Below, piece after piece: positions 44,605 to 56,949 of a DNA stretch of 64,000 nt. A model generated the notes under the pieces. That model searched no databases. It was not told the origin of the DNA and was given only the letters and a program-made list of their open reading frames with translations. The DNA comes from Eutreptiella sp. 'Long Island Sound 2002' (lineage: Eukaryota; Euglenozoa; Euglenophyceae; Eutreptiales; Eutreptiaceae): contig OZ038379.1 in the NCBI GenBank assembly GCA_964036045.1, forward strand, positions 18,881,017 through 18,945,016, in the 5' to 3' direction. Numbering within the stretch: position 1 is the stretch's first letter; each line of letters starts with the position of its first letter. Both the position numbers and the translations under genes were made by a program.

Positions 44605-47317
44605 TCTCCCTGTGTCAGTCTACTGACGGGTGCACTGAGCACTCTTCTGCAGACGTGCCTGTGTATGTGTGTAAGAGCAGATGTCACAGTTGCCCCGCAT
44701 TGCATCGCAGGACAGGACCGTTAGCCCCCCGTGACAACCACTCCCTGGCCGAAGGCCATTGGTTTTTTTTTCACAGACTACTGCTTACTGAGCACTGCAC
44801 TGACCCTGTCTGTGCCCTGCAGACCCATGCCTATGGTTTCCAGCGTGAGCCAGGTGGCCGCTTATCATGATTGCAGCCACCCAGCGAGTGTGTGCCTTGT
44901 TGACCATGTGTTGCATGAGTACTGCCCTAATGTAATGACCTTGGAGAGCCAACGAAGAACGGTGGCTTACTACACCAGGGGGGAATGACAAGCAAGGTGT
45001 TATGAGGCAAGGTGTGTCTTCCCTCCTTGGGGACAAGCGGCCCCACTGTTAGGACCCCTGACTGGTCCAGACCCATGGGGTTCTACCCTTCCTTACAGGG
45101 TTTACCATACCCCTAAGTGTGCTACGTATGTCTGTATGTGTCTCACTTCTCTCCCCAGCGTGGCTCCCGGAGACCGGGCTTCGCTGACGTCGGACCGAAG
45201 GTCCTAATCAGGTACTATTACCACTCCTATGGCGCCCAATTTCTGTGCTGGCGCCTATCCTTGGGGTAAGACGGCAAAAGCCCTACCTACTAGAGGGGAG
45301 GGGTGGCCAAGTGTGCTAAGGGCATACAAAACGCCCATTGTTGCTACAGGCCAAAAGCTAACGCACTCCCCTGCCCACGAGGAAAAGCACGCGGGACAGG
45401 AGACACCACTACACTACACTCACTAACGCCAGCACCTCCCTTCGAAGGCAGGGTGAGCACTCATCACTTGCACTCCACTCCTGCCAGGCCTGCTGACCCT
45501 AACCCCTACACACGCTACTTGGGGCTGCTGTGGAGGAAGTCTCGGGCCCTAATGGCCCTCCTGTGAAGAAGACAAGAGAACACAGCGCTGCTAAGCAACT
45601 GTGGCCTAACAGGGGACGCCACAACGTGTTTCCCCTGCTAGGGCTTGGAGGGAAGGGGTGCTCTCGTTGCGTGCACAGCGCAGATGTCGTTGAAGTCCAA
45701 CTGCCCTCGCCAGTCCTGGCTGAGGGACAGTCATTTGATTTGTGATCAGCGCCCCTGCTTTGCTGGGGCAGAAAAATGGATAGCCGCCGAAGGCAGCTGC
45801 TGCGTGCACCAATCACCCTTAACCTCTCCCACCTGTACAACAGAGGCAAATGAAGGGGTGTTTGCGGCGGAGGAACCAAGCCACACTCCACGTATTATAC
45901 GCTTCTCAGTGTGACCTATAATACACTGTCCGCAAACACGCTGACGGATCAGCTCCCCTGTCAAGCAAGCAAGCTTTAAGAAACTCCTCGGGTTCTCTTA
46001 AAGAACGTACCGAGGAGCCTCTGGGTAACCTAAACAAGGTTTACCGTGCGCAATTCGCGTGGCCTACCCTTCAATGCATCATGTGCACGCAGGGAAGGGA
46101 GGCGAAACTAATTCCATTCTGACTCAACCAGGAGGTGAGCTCCTCCTGGGCTAACCTACCTTACTCACCATGCATCGTGTGAATGCCGAATGAAGCGAAC
46201 ACAAAACAAGCCTAAGCCTTTTAAGCGACCCTACTTTAACGCCACGGCCACACACACGAACAAACGCATTCTTTACTTACCTGTGAAGAAGAAAACAAGG
46301 GTGAATTTGGGGTACAGGTAAAGCGTCACAGCGTGTGAATGCCTCGATTAGGCACATGCATCGCGAGCACAGCGCATACTCTAACCCTACGTGCGCGCTG
46401 CGCGCTCCATTCGCATCGCATACCTTTCATTCCTGTTTTGACCTGTGCAGAGCACGAGGAGGAACACCCGAACCCCCAACGAACACAGCGTTGACAACCC
46501 TAACGTTTTGACGAAACAACCAACACGAACGCAATGCATGCGTGTGAGATGACACTGACATACCTGAGAGGTGGGTTGTTGACCTGCTTTGTGGTGTCGG
46601 TTGAATTTGGATACTTTTCTCTGCAGTTTATAAAAATTTTGATGCAACTGTGCAAAAATTTCCTTTAAAACTCTAAAACCTACGGCTCATACCTTTTTTT
46701 ACAAAAGCTGTTCACGCTTGCGCAACCCTTTCCTTGGAGTCCGCTTTCTTAGCGCTTGTCTGCGACTTTGAGTTATGTGTAAAAATGACGATTTCCCGCG
46801 TGCTTTCGTCGATTTTTAACGATTTCACTTGCTAAATCGCAACCCCTTCCGCTAAACCGCACGAATCACTTCCTGCTGGTTACATTTTCTATTTTTTCCA
46901 GCTCCTGGAGGTTTGTGTCCTCCATTGGGAGTATTGCTCCGCCCTGGCCCTTGGTCAGGACGTTTACTAAAAGGCTGTTTATGCAGCGATAGCCGTCCGC
47001 ATTAGAGCGTTCGACTGTACCCTAGTGGGCAAGCAGATTTGCTCTAGGGAGGGAGTCCTGGGTTCAAACCCCACTACCCCCAAACTTTTTCCAAAAGTTT
47101 TCGTCGCACGCCGGCGACTTTTGAGGAATGCCCCATCGAAGGGACATCATTCACGGTACATTACACTGTTTTTCAAGGGTACCTACAGTGTGATAGGCTT
47201 CTATGAAGTGATGAGGATGTTTTTGGTAAGTTTAATGCATTTTCTGAGGTAACTTTGGGTATATTTGAGCCTTTTTCCTTGGTCCTACTAGCTTAGCTAA
47301 CTAGTACTCCAGGGAGG
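44605..47317 (+). other. R 3' untranslated region (2.7 kb)
   Basis: No coding content. 45232-46075 is conserved with M (7650-8530, minus strand), which argues for a transcript-level or packaging role, or at least common descent. A tRNA-like segment lies at 46985-47082. The region ends with ctccagggaggagtaag, a short purine-rich tract before the LTR. It is long for a gypsy untranslated region. Confidence 0.7.
46985..47082 (+). pseudogene. tRNA-like segment in R 3' region
   Basis: Includes ggttcaaaccc, a full B-box match, in a T-arm-like context (ctgggttcaaacccca), a D-arm/anticodon-like gagcgttcgactgta upstream, and about 35 nt between them that could hold an intron or a variable arm. The ends do not form a clear acceptor stem. 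It resembles the relic at 6078-6166. Amino-acid identity is not called. Confidence 0.4.
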
Positions 47318-48029
47318 AGTAAGAAAAAGTCACTGCCATGTCTTTCTTGGAGGGCTTGATCCAGGCCAAGCCCCCCTCAAAACCCTTTTGTTGATGCTAA
47401 GACAAACTTAAGTGTTTTTATCTCTCTTTTGTTGCCTAAAGTACACCTTCTCAAAGTAACTAGGGTTGTGACCCTAGCCCCCCTATGAAGTTCACCCCTA
47501 CCACCCAACTGAGCGGAGGTACCTTCCTTCATGGAGGATATACCGAAATAAAACAGGCATTTCATGCTTTAGGCCTTGGAGGTTAAGCCTAGTGGTCTCC
47601 CACCCCAAGACCCCTATACTCAATTGTTTCTACCACTTATTGTGGTCCTACGTTGTAACTGTTTCTGAATTCAGTTGCTTGGCCGAGTCATTTTCTGTGT
47701 GGGCCTGACATCTATGCCCCACATTCCTAACCAGCACGATTACACCCAAAAGAGTGCACATGAAGTGCCTAATGCAACCTCTGAGGCAAGAGTCAGACCA
47801 ACTTTCATATAAAATCTTTTGTAGTCTCCATTTGTTATTGAATCTATGTGTATAAACCTGCTTTGTCTATCTGCAGCCCTTCTGTGTTACACTGGATTCC
47901 AAAACCAATCATTGATTCGATCCACATCCTGTTCTTGCTCTACTTGCTGCTTTGGTGTTTGGGTTTTCAACTACAAAACCTGCAGGAATACATCAAAATA
48001 TCTAGGGCATAATTCAAAAACATCTTTTT
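47318..48029 (+). repeat. 3' LTR of R (712 bp)
   Basis: Same length as the 5' LTR. Starts AGTAAG and ends TTTTT immediately before the target copy acggg. A long open frame starts inside it (47846) and runs through the junction into H integrase; this is fortuitous. Confidence 0.93.
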
Positions 48030-48034
48030 ACGGG

Positions 48035-49134
48035 CAGAAGTGGCCAAATGGGCTGACTGAGGAAGATGGCAAGCCCTACCGGAATGGTAAGCTGCTGGTC
48101 CCAGAGTCCCGAGTGCTCGAGCTATGTGAGGCTTGGCACCACCACATGATGCACCCAGGGGTCAAGAAGCAAGTCCTGGACATGCAGCGCCGGTTTGAGA
48201 TCGACCAGATCAGTCTCTACAGCGCTATCAAGAAGGTCAGGAAGGGTTGCTCGGTCTGTCAGGCCTGCAATCCCGATAACCGGAACGTCAAGGGGGAAGC
48301 CCAATGGACTCCGGTGCCTGACCAGCCCATGGAGAGCGTGGCCATGGACGTCTTCTCCATGCCCGAAGTTCACATTGGCAACGAGACCTTTGACTGTGTG
48401 GTCCTTTGTGTGCACCGCCACAGCTGCTACGTAGTAGCTGTTCCGGCACGCAAGAAGGGGTTGCTTGCCAAGGAAGTGGCAGTCATGATGATTTGTCATT
48501 GGCTGACCGTCTTTGTCATCCCCCGCACCATTTGCAGTGACCGAGGGCCCCAGTTTACTGGTGGCTGGTTCAAGGCCATGCCTTCCCTCATGGGAATACG
48601 TCATGCCAAGAGCGCCGCCTATCTCAGCCGGTCCAATGGCCGGGCTGAAGTAGCTGGAAGGCAGCTGTTCGAGAAGCTGCGCAAGATTCACATCACCAAT
48701 CCACGTCGGAACTGGTTTGAGGAGATGTGGCCCGCTCTGAAGGCCCATCATGACACCCCCACTCCGGTTGGTTTGTCCCCTCACCAGATTCTGTTCGGCA
48801 GGGACCCCCTTGGTCGGGGACTTCCCTTGTCTGGTGATGGTATGGCCATGGAGGCCAAGGAATTCTTTGCGCGGCAAGAGGCAACGGCGCGGGACATCCG
48901 CCAGCAGCTCGAGAAGGAGCATGCTGAGCGTCAGAAGTCCGCCCCAAGCTCGACAGCGCAAAAGTTCAGGGTGGGAGACCCGGTGTGGGTGATCAGACCC
49001 CGCCCTATGGGCACCCACCGCATCAAAACCTGGTTCACACCCAAAGAGGTGGTCCGCAGGATTGGTGAGGACACCTACCACATCAAGGTGGGTCACGGAC
49101 AGTTCCGGGAGCGCCAGGGGAGAGTCAACTCCGT
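48035..49134 (+). pseudogene. H integrase
   Basis: Continues H pol in frame after the R insertion. A zinc region (WHHHMMHPG ... CSVCQAC) is followed by the catalytic core with D (AMDVFSM), D (CSDRG at 48539) and E (RAEVAG at 48647). The last two are separated by 35 residues, the standard D,D35E. A basic C-terminal part and a RVGDPVWVIRP motif follow. Sense is lost near 49130, where a frameshift moves the chromodomain to another frame. Confidence 0.88.
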
Positions 49135-49461
49135 GTGCGGGAACCCGACCTCCGTGGCCAACATGTGTCCCTGGACTATGCCGCACATGAGGCAGATTCG
49201 GAGGACGACTACGCTGAGCAGGACGACTATACCGTCGAGAAGATCCTGGCCCAGCGTCCGAACGCCTCGGCACCCGGAGGCCTCGAGTTCAAGGTTCGTT
49301 GGCGGGGCTATGGGCCGTTCCACGTCACCTGGGAACCCGTCTCCTCCTTCGTGCCGCGGATTAATACCCCCTTCATGGACTACATCCGCAAGCACAAGAC
49401 CAAGATCCACGTCTCGGACTTGGCAGCACTCACCCGGGCGATTGCAGCCAGGGGCGCCTAA
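49135..49461 (+). pseudogene. H integrase C-terminal chromodomain
   Basis: The frame shows an acidic lead-in (EADSEDDYAEQDD), then YTVEKILAQRP ... FKVRWRGYG ... VTWEPVSSFVP, a typical chromodomain as in chromoviruses, and ends with TAA at 49459-49461. In the family this module is thought to target integration to modified chromatin. It is out of frame with the integrase core by one indel. Confidence 0.88.
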
Positions 49462-50957
49462 TCACCGCCCTGAGCTCTCCCCTGATGCAGTTTGAGCACT
49501 TGTTTGGTCGACGGATGGTCCCTCACTTGCTTGCTCTCCTCCATCTTCCGGTGACCTGCCATCAGAGTGGCCATATACCCCCCACCTGCTGAATCCAAGG
49601 GAGGATGGCCCCTCTCTTCCACTTCTTTTCGTCACTCCGCGCCTGCTGAATCCTTGGGAAACCAGGCAGGGCGACTGACCTTGACATTTCCTGAGCTCTT
49701 GGGGCCTTGAAGCCCATACGATGTTGCGCGACGGATGCCGCTGTCATCGGCATTGCGATTTTTTGGTGTGTGGTCTGGTCCCATGGCACTTGCGGGATCC
49801 AGACCAGTCTACGTGTGTCTGCAGACTATATATGGCCTGAACTCAGGCGTTTTCCTGTCCACCCTCCTGCATATGCGTTATCCTAACCGGGGCGTGGTTT
49901 GGCGCTCTGTCCAGAGTGTGTTTACACGCCTACTTACCCCGTTTATTGCTTACTTTCCTGCCCCCCCCAGGATATGTGCATCTGTATGTTGCGTATTATC
50001 GGCCCATCATTGAAATATGGACTATTTTTCCCCCCCGAGGGAATGCGAATCGGAATACGAAGGCGGCCTAAGTCGCCGTGTACATGCTCTTACATAAGGT
50101 CCAGCCTGGACCAGTACCTAAGTACAGATTCTTCTGTTTGAGTGCCCGTGATACCGTGTGCCCTAGTGGCTGTGATGTGCTGAGATCCTGATGGCGCCAG
50201 GCGGGAAGCCCAGTTGCCTGACTACACTCCCAGCGGTCCGCCACTGTCAGTCCCAGTGTGAGCCTACCGACTCGCAGACGCACTTGCAGTCGGGTGGCAA
50301 CCTCCGGTGTCCTGACCTTGGTCACTCTGCCTGGGAAACTGGTGGTTTGAGGAGTCGACGCCTCCGCCCAGACTGCATGGGGACTCCCCCATGCATGGCC
50401 TTCGTGGTAATGGGGCGAGGGAAAAGACGGCCTTGATGCCCGATCCCTTATGGAGGAGCTCGTTTGGCTTTACCAATCTGGACTGGCGTTGTGGATATGG
50501 ACATGGTGCGCCCAAGGAAGGACCCGTGGGGACTCTCCCCCAGACTGCGGCCTTCGGAAGCCTGGGGTAGCCTGATGGATCTTTGTGGACGCTTTCGACC
50601 TGTGGGACCACCTCGGTCGTCGTGTGACGCCTATGTTGGCCGTGTATGCCACTGCCACTGTGGTAGTGACCGTCGCAGCCGGCACCCGGTGCGCCAGGTA
50701 TGGGTTAACAGGTCCTTTGGATGCCGAACCATCGCCACCAGGACCCGGGACTTGATACTTGATACTATACTTGCAGTTACTAACAGCTACAGCACCGTGC
50801 CTGTCTTACTGTGGGATTGTACTGGGCAGCCTAACCCGCAAATCGGCCTGAAGTGAGGATGTGCCACCCCCCCCCCCCTCAGGCGATGGTCCTGGGTACC
50901 CGCCGCCATGCTTGGGTGTTATCGAGCCCCCCCCAGGGTTTGCTCTAAGGAGGGGGG
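49462..50957 (+). other. H 3' untranslated region and polypurine tract
   Basis: No coding content beyond chance frames. A C run is at about 50869-50879. The tract ctctaaggagggggg (50943-50957) immediately precedes the TG of the 3' LTR, fixing the LTR start. Confidence 0.75.
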
Positions 50958-52494
50958 TGAAGCGGTACCCAGAACCTATGGCCCATGGCCCGGAGGCCTG
51001 TGAGCCGTCACACCCGTTATGGCCCATGGCCCGGAGGCCTGTGAGCCGTCACACCCGTTATGGCCCATGGCCCGGAGGCCTGTGAGCCGTCACACCCGTG
51101 CGGAAGCCGTTGACACCGGCTGTCAGCGGGATATCCCTGTTCCCTAACCCGCGAAATCTGGAATCCGATTTCTAGCCATTAAATCGATGTGGAATTACCA
51201 TAATTTTACTGTCTTGGTCGATTTGCGGTTAGAAATCGGTGAAATACCCGATTTCTACCGCGATTTCTAATTGTCGTGAAATCGCCGCCTGACGTCGCCC
51301 GTTCCGTGCACTGCATTATATGATTCTGTAAAACGATCTTTCTGGAAGTTAAGACTGAAACAGTCTTCGAGTGATCCGCAATTTTTTCCTTGATAGAAAG
51401 CATCGCGTCCCAGATTTTCGCCAGAAAATCTGAACGGCCGAAGGCGCTTTGAACCCCCAAGTGAAATAACAAGGGTTACGAGCGTTCAAGCGCCCAAGGA
51501 CGAACTAGCGTGCCTCATAGGCACTGTGTATGAGGTTTTGCCCCCCATAGTCATAGGACGAGGCCAATGGATCCAAACTCCATAGGCCCAAAGGGTTATT
51601 TACTTTGAGTGTTTTCCAAGAAATGGGCAATCTCACGTACTTGGCGTCCAAGTACGTGTAGAAGTATGTTGAGTTGGCGTTTTCTCCCTCTTTGCTTGCC
51701 TCTACATCCGGGGCACATCACTTGTCCTCCCCAGATAGTACATATATGATCTCCATATATATATTGGCAACATATTTTGCGTGCATGCTAAAATTCGGCT
51801 TTCCGAAAGGAGGTCGATTTTCGACCAAAGCACTTGCATGCGTGTTAAGGGACCAAGGTTACTCTAGAATATAGACACACTTTGATTCTAGGCCACTAGG
51901 TTGGGTGTAGAAGGCGAGGGTAGGGTTGTATGCCATATTTGGTGTCGTATCACGTGCCCATTTGGCGGGTGCACCATTCCCGGACTAACCAGCCAATGGA
52001 CCCCATATCGCACGAAGCCCTTCATTGTACTCCCAACCAACACGTGCAAGCCTAACCTTCGTGAAGGGACGCTTGTGGAGCGCTCCCGAAGCGATGCGTT
52101 GCGAGCAAGGTGTGTTTTTTGCAATGTTCCATAGTTGCATGTGCCCACTTGGGAGGCAGCGCGCGGGGCCTTCCAAAGCGCCCCAAGTGGAGCACATATG
52201 TGGAATCGAAGGTCATTGGTGTCGAGTCCTTGTGTTTAGAAGGATTGGTCCATTACTCAATCCAAGTCGAAGATATTATAATATATTTGTGTATTTTTCA
52301 GGGCACTTTTGCGTGTTTTTTTGCCAACTTTGCTGTTTTTTGCCCGTCATGATGTCAAGTGGCGACCGTGTATCTCAACATTGCGCTCAATTGACATCAT
52401 GACCCAAGTATGTTTTGAGGGTACATACTTCGGTGCCCAACATATCTTGGACCCAGCGAACAACTCCCCTCTGGCATGGCATACCGTGGCCGCC
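50958..52494 (+). repeat. H 3' LTR, proximal part
   Basis: Corresponds to 12116-13608 of the 5' LTR, with one additional 41-bp unit (three copies at 50976-51098). It breaks off at ...gtggccgcc, where the 5' LTR goes on with atgttggcg. Its last ~880 bp are repeated at the start of the distal part (57318 on). Confidence 0.88.
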
Positions 52495-53084
52495 CAGAAC
52501 GGAACAAAAAGATAGATAAAACACGACGAAAAAATTTTCTGAATAGCTGAAAATAAAGCTAATTAGCATTAAAAACGCTTGGGCCAAAAAGCGCGCTGCG
52601 AAACGCGTAAAAATGCGACGAGAAATTTTTCGACGTGAAGTAGGTGAATAGTTAGCGCCGTAACATCCGTAAGGCTCGTAGGACCCTAACGCCGTTTCTC
52701 TCGTCGTCTAACTAGCCGTAGGCGCAAAGAAAAACGCGTCGCGAGCAGCGCGTAAAACTCGAAAAAATTGCTTCTAAGCCGCCGCGTCCCTTCGCCCTGC
52801 TTCCCTTCCTTTTCTTTCCTTCTCCATGCACCCACTCCCCTTCCCTCGTGCCCCCCCTCACTCCTTTTCGTCAGCTTAGGCCACCGGCCCTGGGGGAAAA
52901 GCGGTCAACCCCTTGCAAGCAAGACCACCATCTTCGCGGCCGCGTGGCAACGCATAAGTCAGAAATTTCACCTTGGTATTGCTGCTTGCCTGCGTGCGTG
53001 AGTTGCGTAGAGATTGATTTTCTAAGGAGAAACGAAAATTTTTTTTGGTTAACAGAAAGTTTTCAAAGGCAAGGAAAAACAGCA
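52495..53084 (+). other. left part of the block inserted in the H 3' LTR
   Basis: Unmatched elsewhere in the window. It is rich in gcgtaaaa/acgcgt motifs (52590-52620, 52735-52760) and ends in a T/C-rich stretch (52790-52870) just before the T-poor tract. No gene is visible. Confidence 0.5.
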
Positions 53085-56000
53085 GGGGTATTTAGCAAAA
53101 GGAAAGAGGACAAAAGGAAAAACAAACACCAGCAGCGCAGACAACCGCACAGCACAGCCCACCAGCACAACACCGCAAGGCAGCACAGCAACGCACGACA
53201 CAGCACAGGGCGCAGGACACCACAGGACAACGCACAGCACAGCAATACACCACGACACACCAGAGCGGCACCACCACACCGCAGAAGGCCCAGGGATACA
53301 CCACAACACCCAGGAACACGCCACAGCACGAGGCACCAACAACAGCGCAGACGCAACCGGAACCGAACAACACGACGCGCAGCGCAACACAGCACCGTAC
53401 ACACAGGGAAAAGACACAAACCAACACCACCAACAAAGCAAAACGGACAGCAGGGCGCCACAGCACAGCACCAGCAGACAACCACGGGCCACCAGACCCA
53501 GCACCACACCACAGCACACCAAAGGAAACAGCACAACACACGGCAGCGCACCACAGCACCGGGCGCCAGCAACAGCACGCACCACACGAACAGCACAACG
53601 CAAGCACACCAGCACAGCGAAGCACAGCACCACAGAGAGCGGAGAGGACAGGGAACGCACAGCACAGCACCCAAGGACACACACAGCACAAAGCAGAGCG
53701 GCGAACAACAGCACACACCAGCACGCAACGACAAAACACACACAGCGCGGAGGAACACCGCAAAACAGAGCGCCGCAAAGCACAAGGCCCTAGGGCGACG
53801 GGGAGCACCAGAGGGCACAGCACGACGAGCAGCGGCACCAACCGAGCGCAGCAAAACAACACAGCACACAACAGCACAACACCGGGCGACACAACGCGCA
53901 GCAGCGCATCGCGGCACCGCAACCCGAGACACACAGCACAGCACAACACACGGCACAGAGCACCGAGTGGAAGCGACAAAAACCGCAAGACACAAAAGCA
54001 AACACACCAAGACCAAGGAGAAGGGCACCAGGGGACAAACACACACGGCGAGGGACCAACCACACCACACACCAGCCACAACTTCACCAACACACCACCG
54101 CCACACACCACACACGACACACCACACACCACCGCCGCCAGCGGACCCCAGCCAGGAGTGGCGGGGACCGCCCACCACCACCAGCAGCGAAACCCAGCCA
54201 GGAGTGGCGGGGAGTAGCACACAGGAACCTCCGCCAGGAGTGGCGAGGGACCAACCACACCACACATCAGCCACAACCCCAGCAACACACCACCGCCACA
54301 CACAACACACCACACACCACACACCACACACCAACGCCGCCAGCGGACCCCAGCCAGGAGTGGCGGGGACCGCCCACCACCACCGGCAGCGAAACCCAGC
54401 CAGGAGTGGCGGGGAGTAGCACACAAGAACCTCCGCCAGGAGTGGCGAGGGACCAACCACACCACACACCAGCCACAACCCCACCAACACACCATCGCCA
54501 CACACCACACACCACACACCACACACCACACAACACCGCCGCCAGCGGACCCCAGCCAGGAGTGGCGGGTACCGCCCACCACCACCGGCAGCGAAACCAA
54601 GCCAGGAGTGGCGGGGAGTAGCACACAGGAACCTTCGCCAGGAGTGGCGAGGGACCAACCACACCACACACAAGCCACAACCCCACCAACACACCACCGG
54701 CACACACCACACACCACACACCACACACCACACACCACCGCCGCCAGCGGACCCCAGCCAGGAGTGGCGGGGACCGCCAACCACCACCGGCAGCGAAACG
54801 CAGCCAGGAGTGGCGGGGAGTAGCACACAGGAACCTCTGCCAGGAGTGGCGAGGGACCAACCACACCACACACCAGCCACAACCCCACCAACACACCACC
54901 ACCACACACCACACACCACACACCACACACCACCGCCGCCAGGGGACCCCAGCCAGGAGTGGCGGGGACCGCCCACCACCACCGGCAGCGAAACCCAGCA
55001 AGGAGTGGCGGGGAGTAGCACACAGGAACCTCTGCCAGGAGTCGCGAGGGACCAACCACACCACACACCAGCCACAACCCCACCAGCACACCACCGCCAC
55101 ACACCACACACCACACACCACACACCACAAACCACACACCACCGCCGCCAGCGGACCCCAGCCAGGAGTGGCGGGGACCGCCCACCACCAGAGGTAGCGA
55201 AACCCAGCCAGGAGTGGCGGGGAGTACCACACAGGAACCTCCGCCAGGAGTGGCGAGGGACCAACCACACCAGACACCACCCACAACCCCACCAACACAC
55301 CACCGCCACACACCACACACCACACACCACCGCCGCCAGCGGACCCCAGCCAGGAGTGGCGGGGACCGCCCACCACCACCGGCAGCGAAACCCAGCCAGG
55401 AGTGGCGGGGAGTAGCACACAGGAACCCCCGCCAGGAGTGGCGAGGGACCAACCACACCACACACCAGCCACAACCCCACCAACACACCACCGCCACACA
55501 CCACACACCACACACCATCGCCGCCAGCGGACCCCAGCCAGGAGTGGCAGGGACCGCCCACCACCACCGGCAGCGAAACCCAGCCTGGAGTGGTGGGGAG
55601 TAGCACACACGAACCACCGCCAGAAGAGGCGAGGGACCAACCACACCACACACCAGCCACAACCCCACCAACACACCAGCGCCACACACCACACATCACA
55701 CACCACACACCACACAACACCGCCGCCAGCGGACCCCATCCAGGAGAGGCGGGGACCGCCCACCACCACCGGCAGCAAAACCGTGCCAGGAGTGGCGGGG
55801 AGTAGCACACAAGAACCCCCGCCAGGAGTGGCGAGGGACCAACCACACCACACACCAGCCACAACCCCACCAACACACCACCGCCACACACCACACACCA
55901 CACACCACACACCACACAACACCGCCGCCAGCGGACCCCAGCCAGGAGAGGCGGGGACCGCCGACCACCACCGGCAGCGAAACCGCGCCAGGAGTGGCGG

Positions 56001-56949
56001 GGAGTAGCACACAAGAACCCCCGCCAGGAGTGGCGAGTGACCAACCACACCACACACCAGCCACAGGCCCACCAACACACCACCGCCACAGACCACACAC
56101 CACACACCACACACCACCGCCGCCAGCGGACCCCAGCCAGGAGTGGCGGGGACCGCCCACCACCACCGGCAGCGAAACCCAGCCAGGAGTGGCCGGGAGT
56201 AGCACACAGGAACCTCCGCCAGGAGTGGCGAGGGACCAACCACACCACACACCAGCCACAACCCCACCAACACACCACCGCCACACACCACACACCACAC
56301 ACCACACACCACCGCCGCCAGCGGACCCCAGCCAGGAGTGGCGGGGACCGCCCATCACCACCGGCAGCGAAACCCAGCCAGGAGTGGCGGGGAGTAGCAC
56401 ACAAAGAAAAAAAAAAAAAAAAAAGAGCCAGCAACCCAGCCCGAAAGAAAGGGGATGGGGGGACAGGGACCACTAGGCCCCGGGACAGGGACACCAAAAA
56501 AAAAAGAAAAAAACAAAAGCGCAAAAACACACCCCGACAACCCAGCCAAGAAGGGCTTGGCACAGCCGAGACCCGGGCCCCGCACACACGCCCACACCGC
56601 ACGCCAGAACCGGAAACGGCGGGAGGCAAGCGGGGCGCCCACGCAACCACACACGTCCCATAAGTAGGCCGAAACCGAACCCCAACCACGAACACCACAG
56701 ACAGCCGACACAAGAGGGACAACACCACAAACCGGGCCCAAACACGCCCACCCAAGACCCCAGCCAGGACTGGCGGGGTTAACAAAACCCACACCCAACC
56801 GCGAACCGGACCCAAACACAAACGCCGCACAACAGTAGGAAACCCAGTGCCCACAGCCCGGGCACTGAGGCAGCCCGTGCCATGCAGGTGACCCGGCCAA
56901 ACGAGATCCGGAGACCGGGGGTAAGGCTGCATCCTAAGGCCTGCGCTGC
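53085..56949 (+). repeat. T-depleted tract, about 3.9 kb, open in all six frames
   Basis: The plus strand is almost only A, C and G; T is scattered at a few per cent. 53085-54060 is degenerate CAGCACA-type sequence, 54150-56404 is a minisatellite, and 56405-56949 has two A-rich runs (56405-56424, 56495-56516) plus non-repetitive T-poor DNA. All stop codons contain T on the plus strand, and their complements do as well, so frames of up to 1,302 codons occur on the minus strand without implying coding. Confidence 0.85.
54150..56404 (+). repeat. ~200-bp minisatellite, about 11 units
   Basis: The marker gagtggcggggagtagcac recurs twelve times from 54206 to about 56385 with spacing mostly 202 bp, and two spacings of 188. 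Each unit combines two ccaggagtggc boxes, a gaccaaccacaccac box, and a variable (cacac)n/(accacac)n run whose length explains the 14-bp differences. Inter-unit identity is high. Confidence 0.92.

Larger units (their letters stand above)
36805..48029 (+). mobile_element. R: complete 11.2-kb Ty3/gypsy element with 712-bp LTRs
   Basis: LTR, PBS, gag, protease, Dam-like segment, RT, RNase H, integrase, GPY/F, chromodomain, a 2.7-kb 3' untranslated region and second LTR are in order. Target duplication is acggg (36800-36804 and 48030-48034). Removing R plus one copy restores the H pol frame. The two LTRs have equal length and differ at about 16 positions by eye (~2 %). The purine-rich agggagg before 47318 would be the polypurine tract. 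Confidence 0.94.

Noticed and set aside
47846-48034. Single gene starting in the R LTR and running into integrase
   Set aside because: The frame crosses the end of the 3' LTR and the target duplication by chance; the integrase belongs to H.
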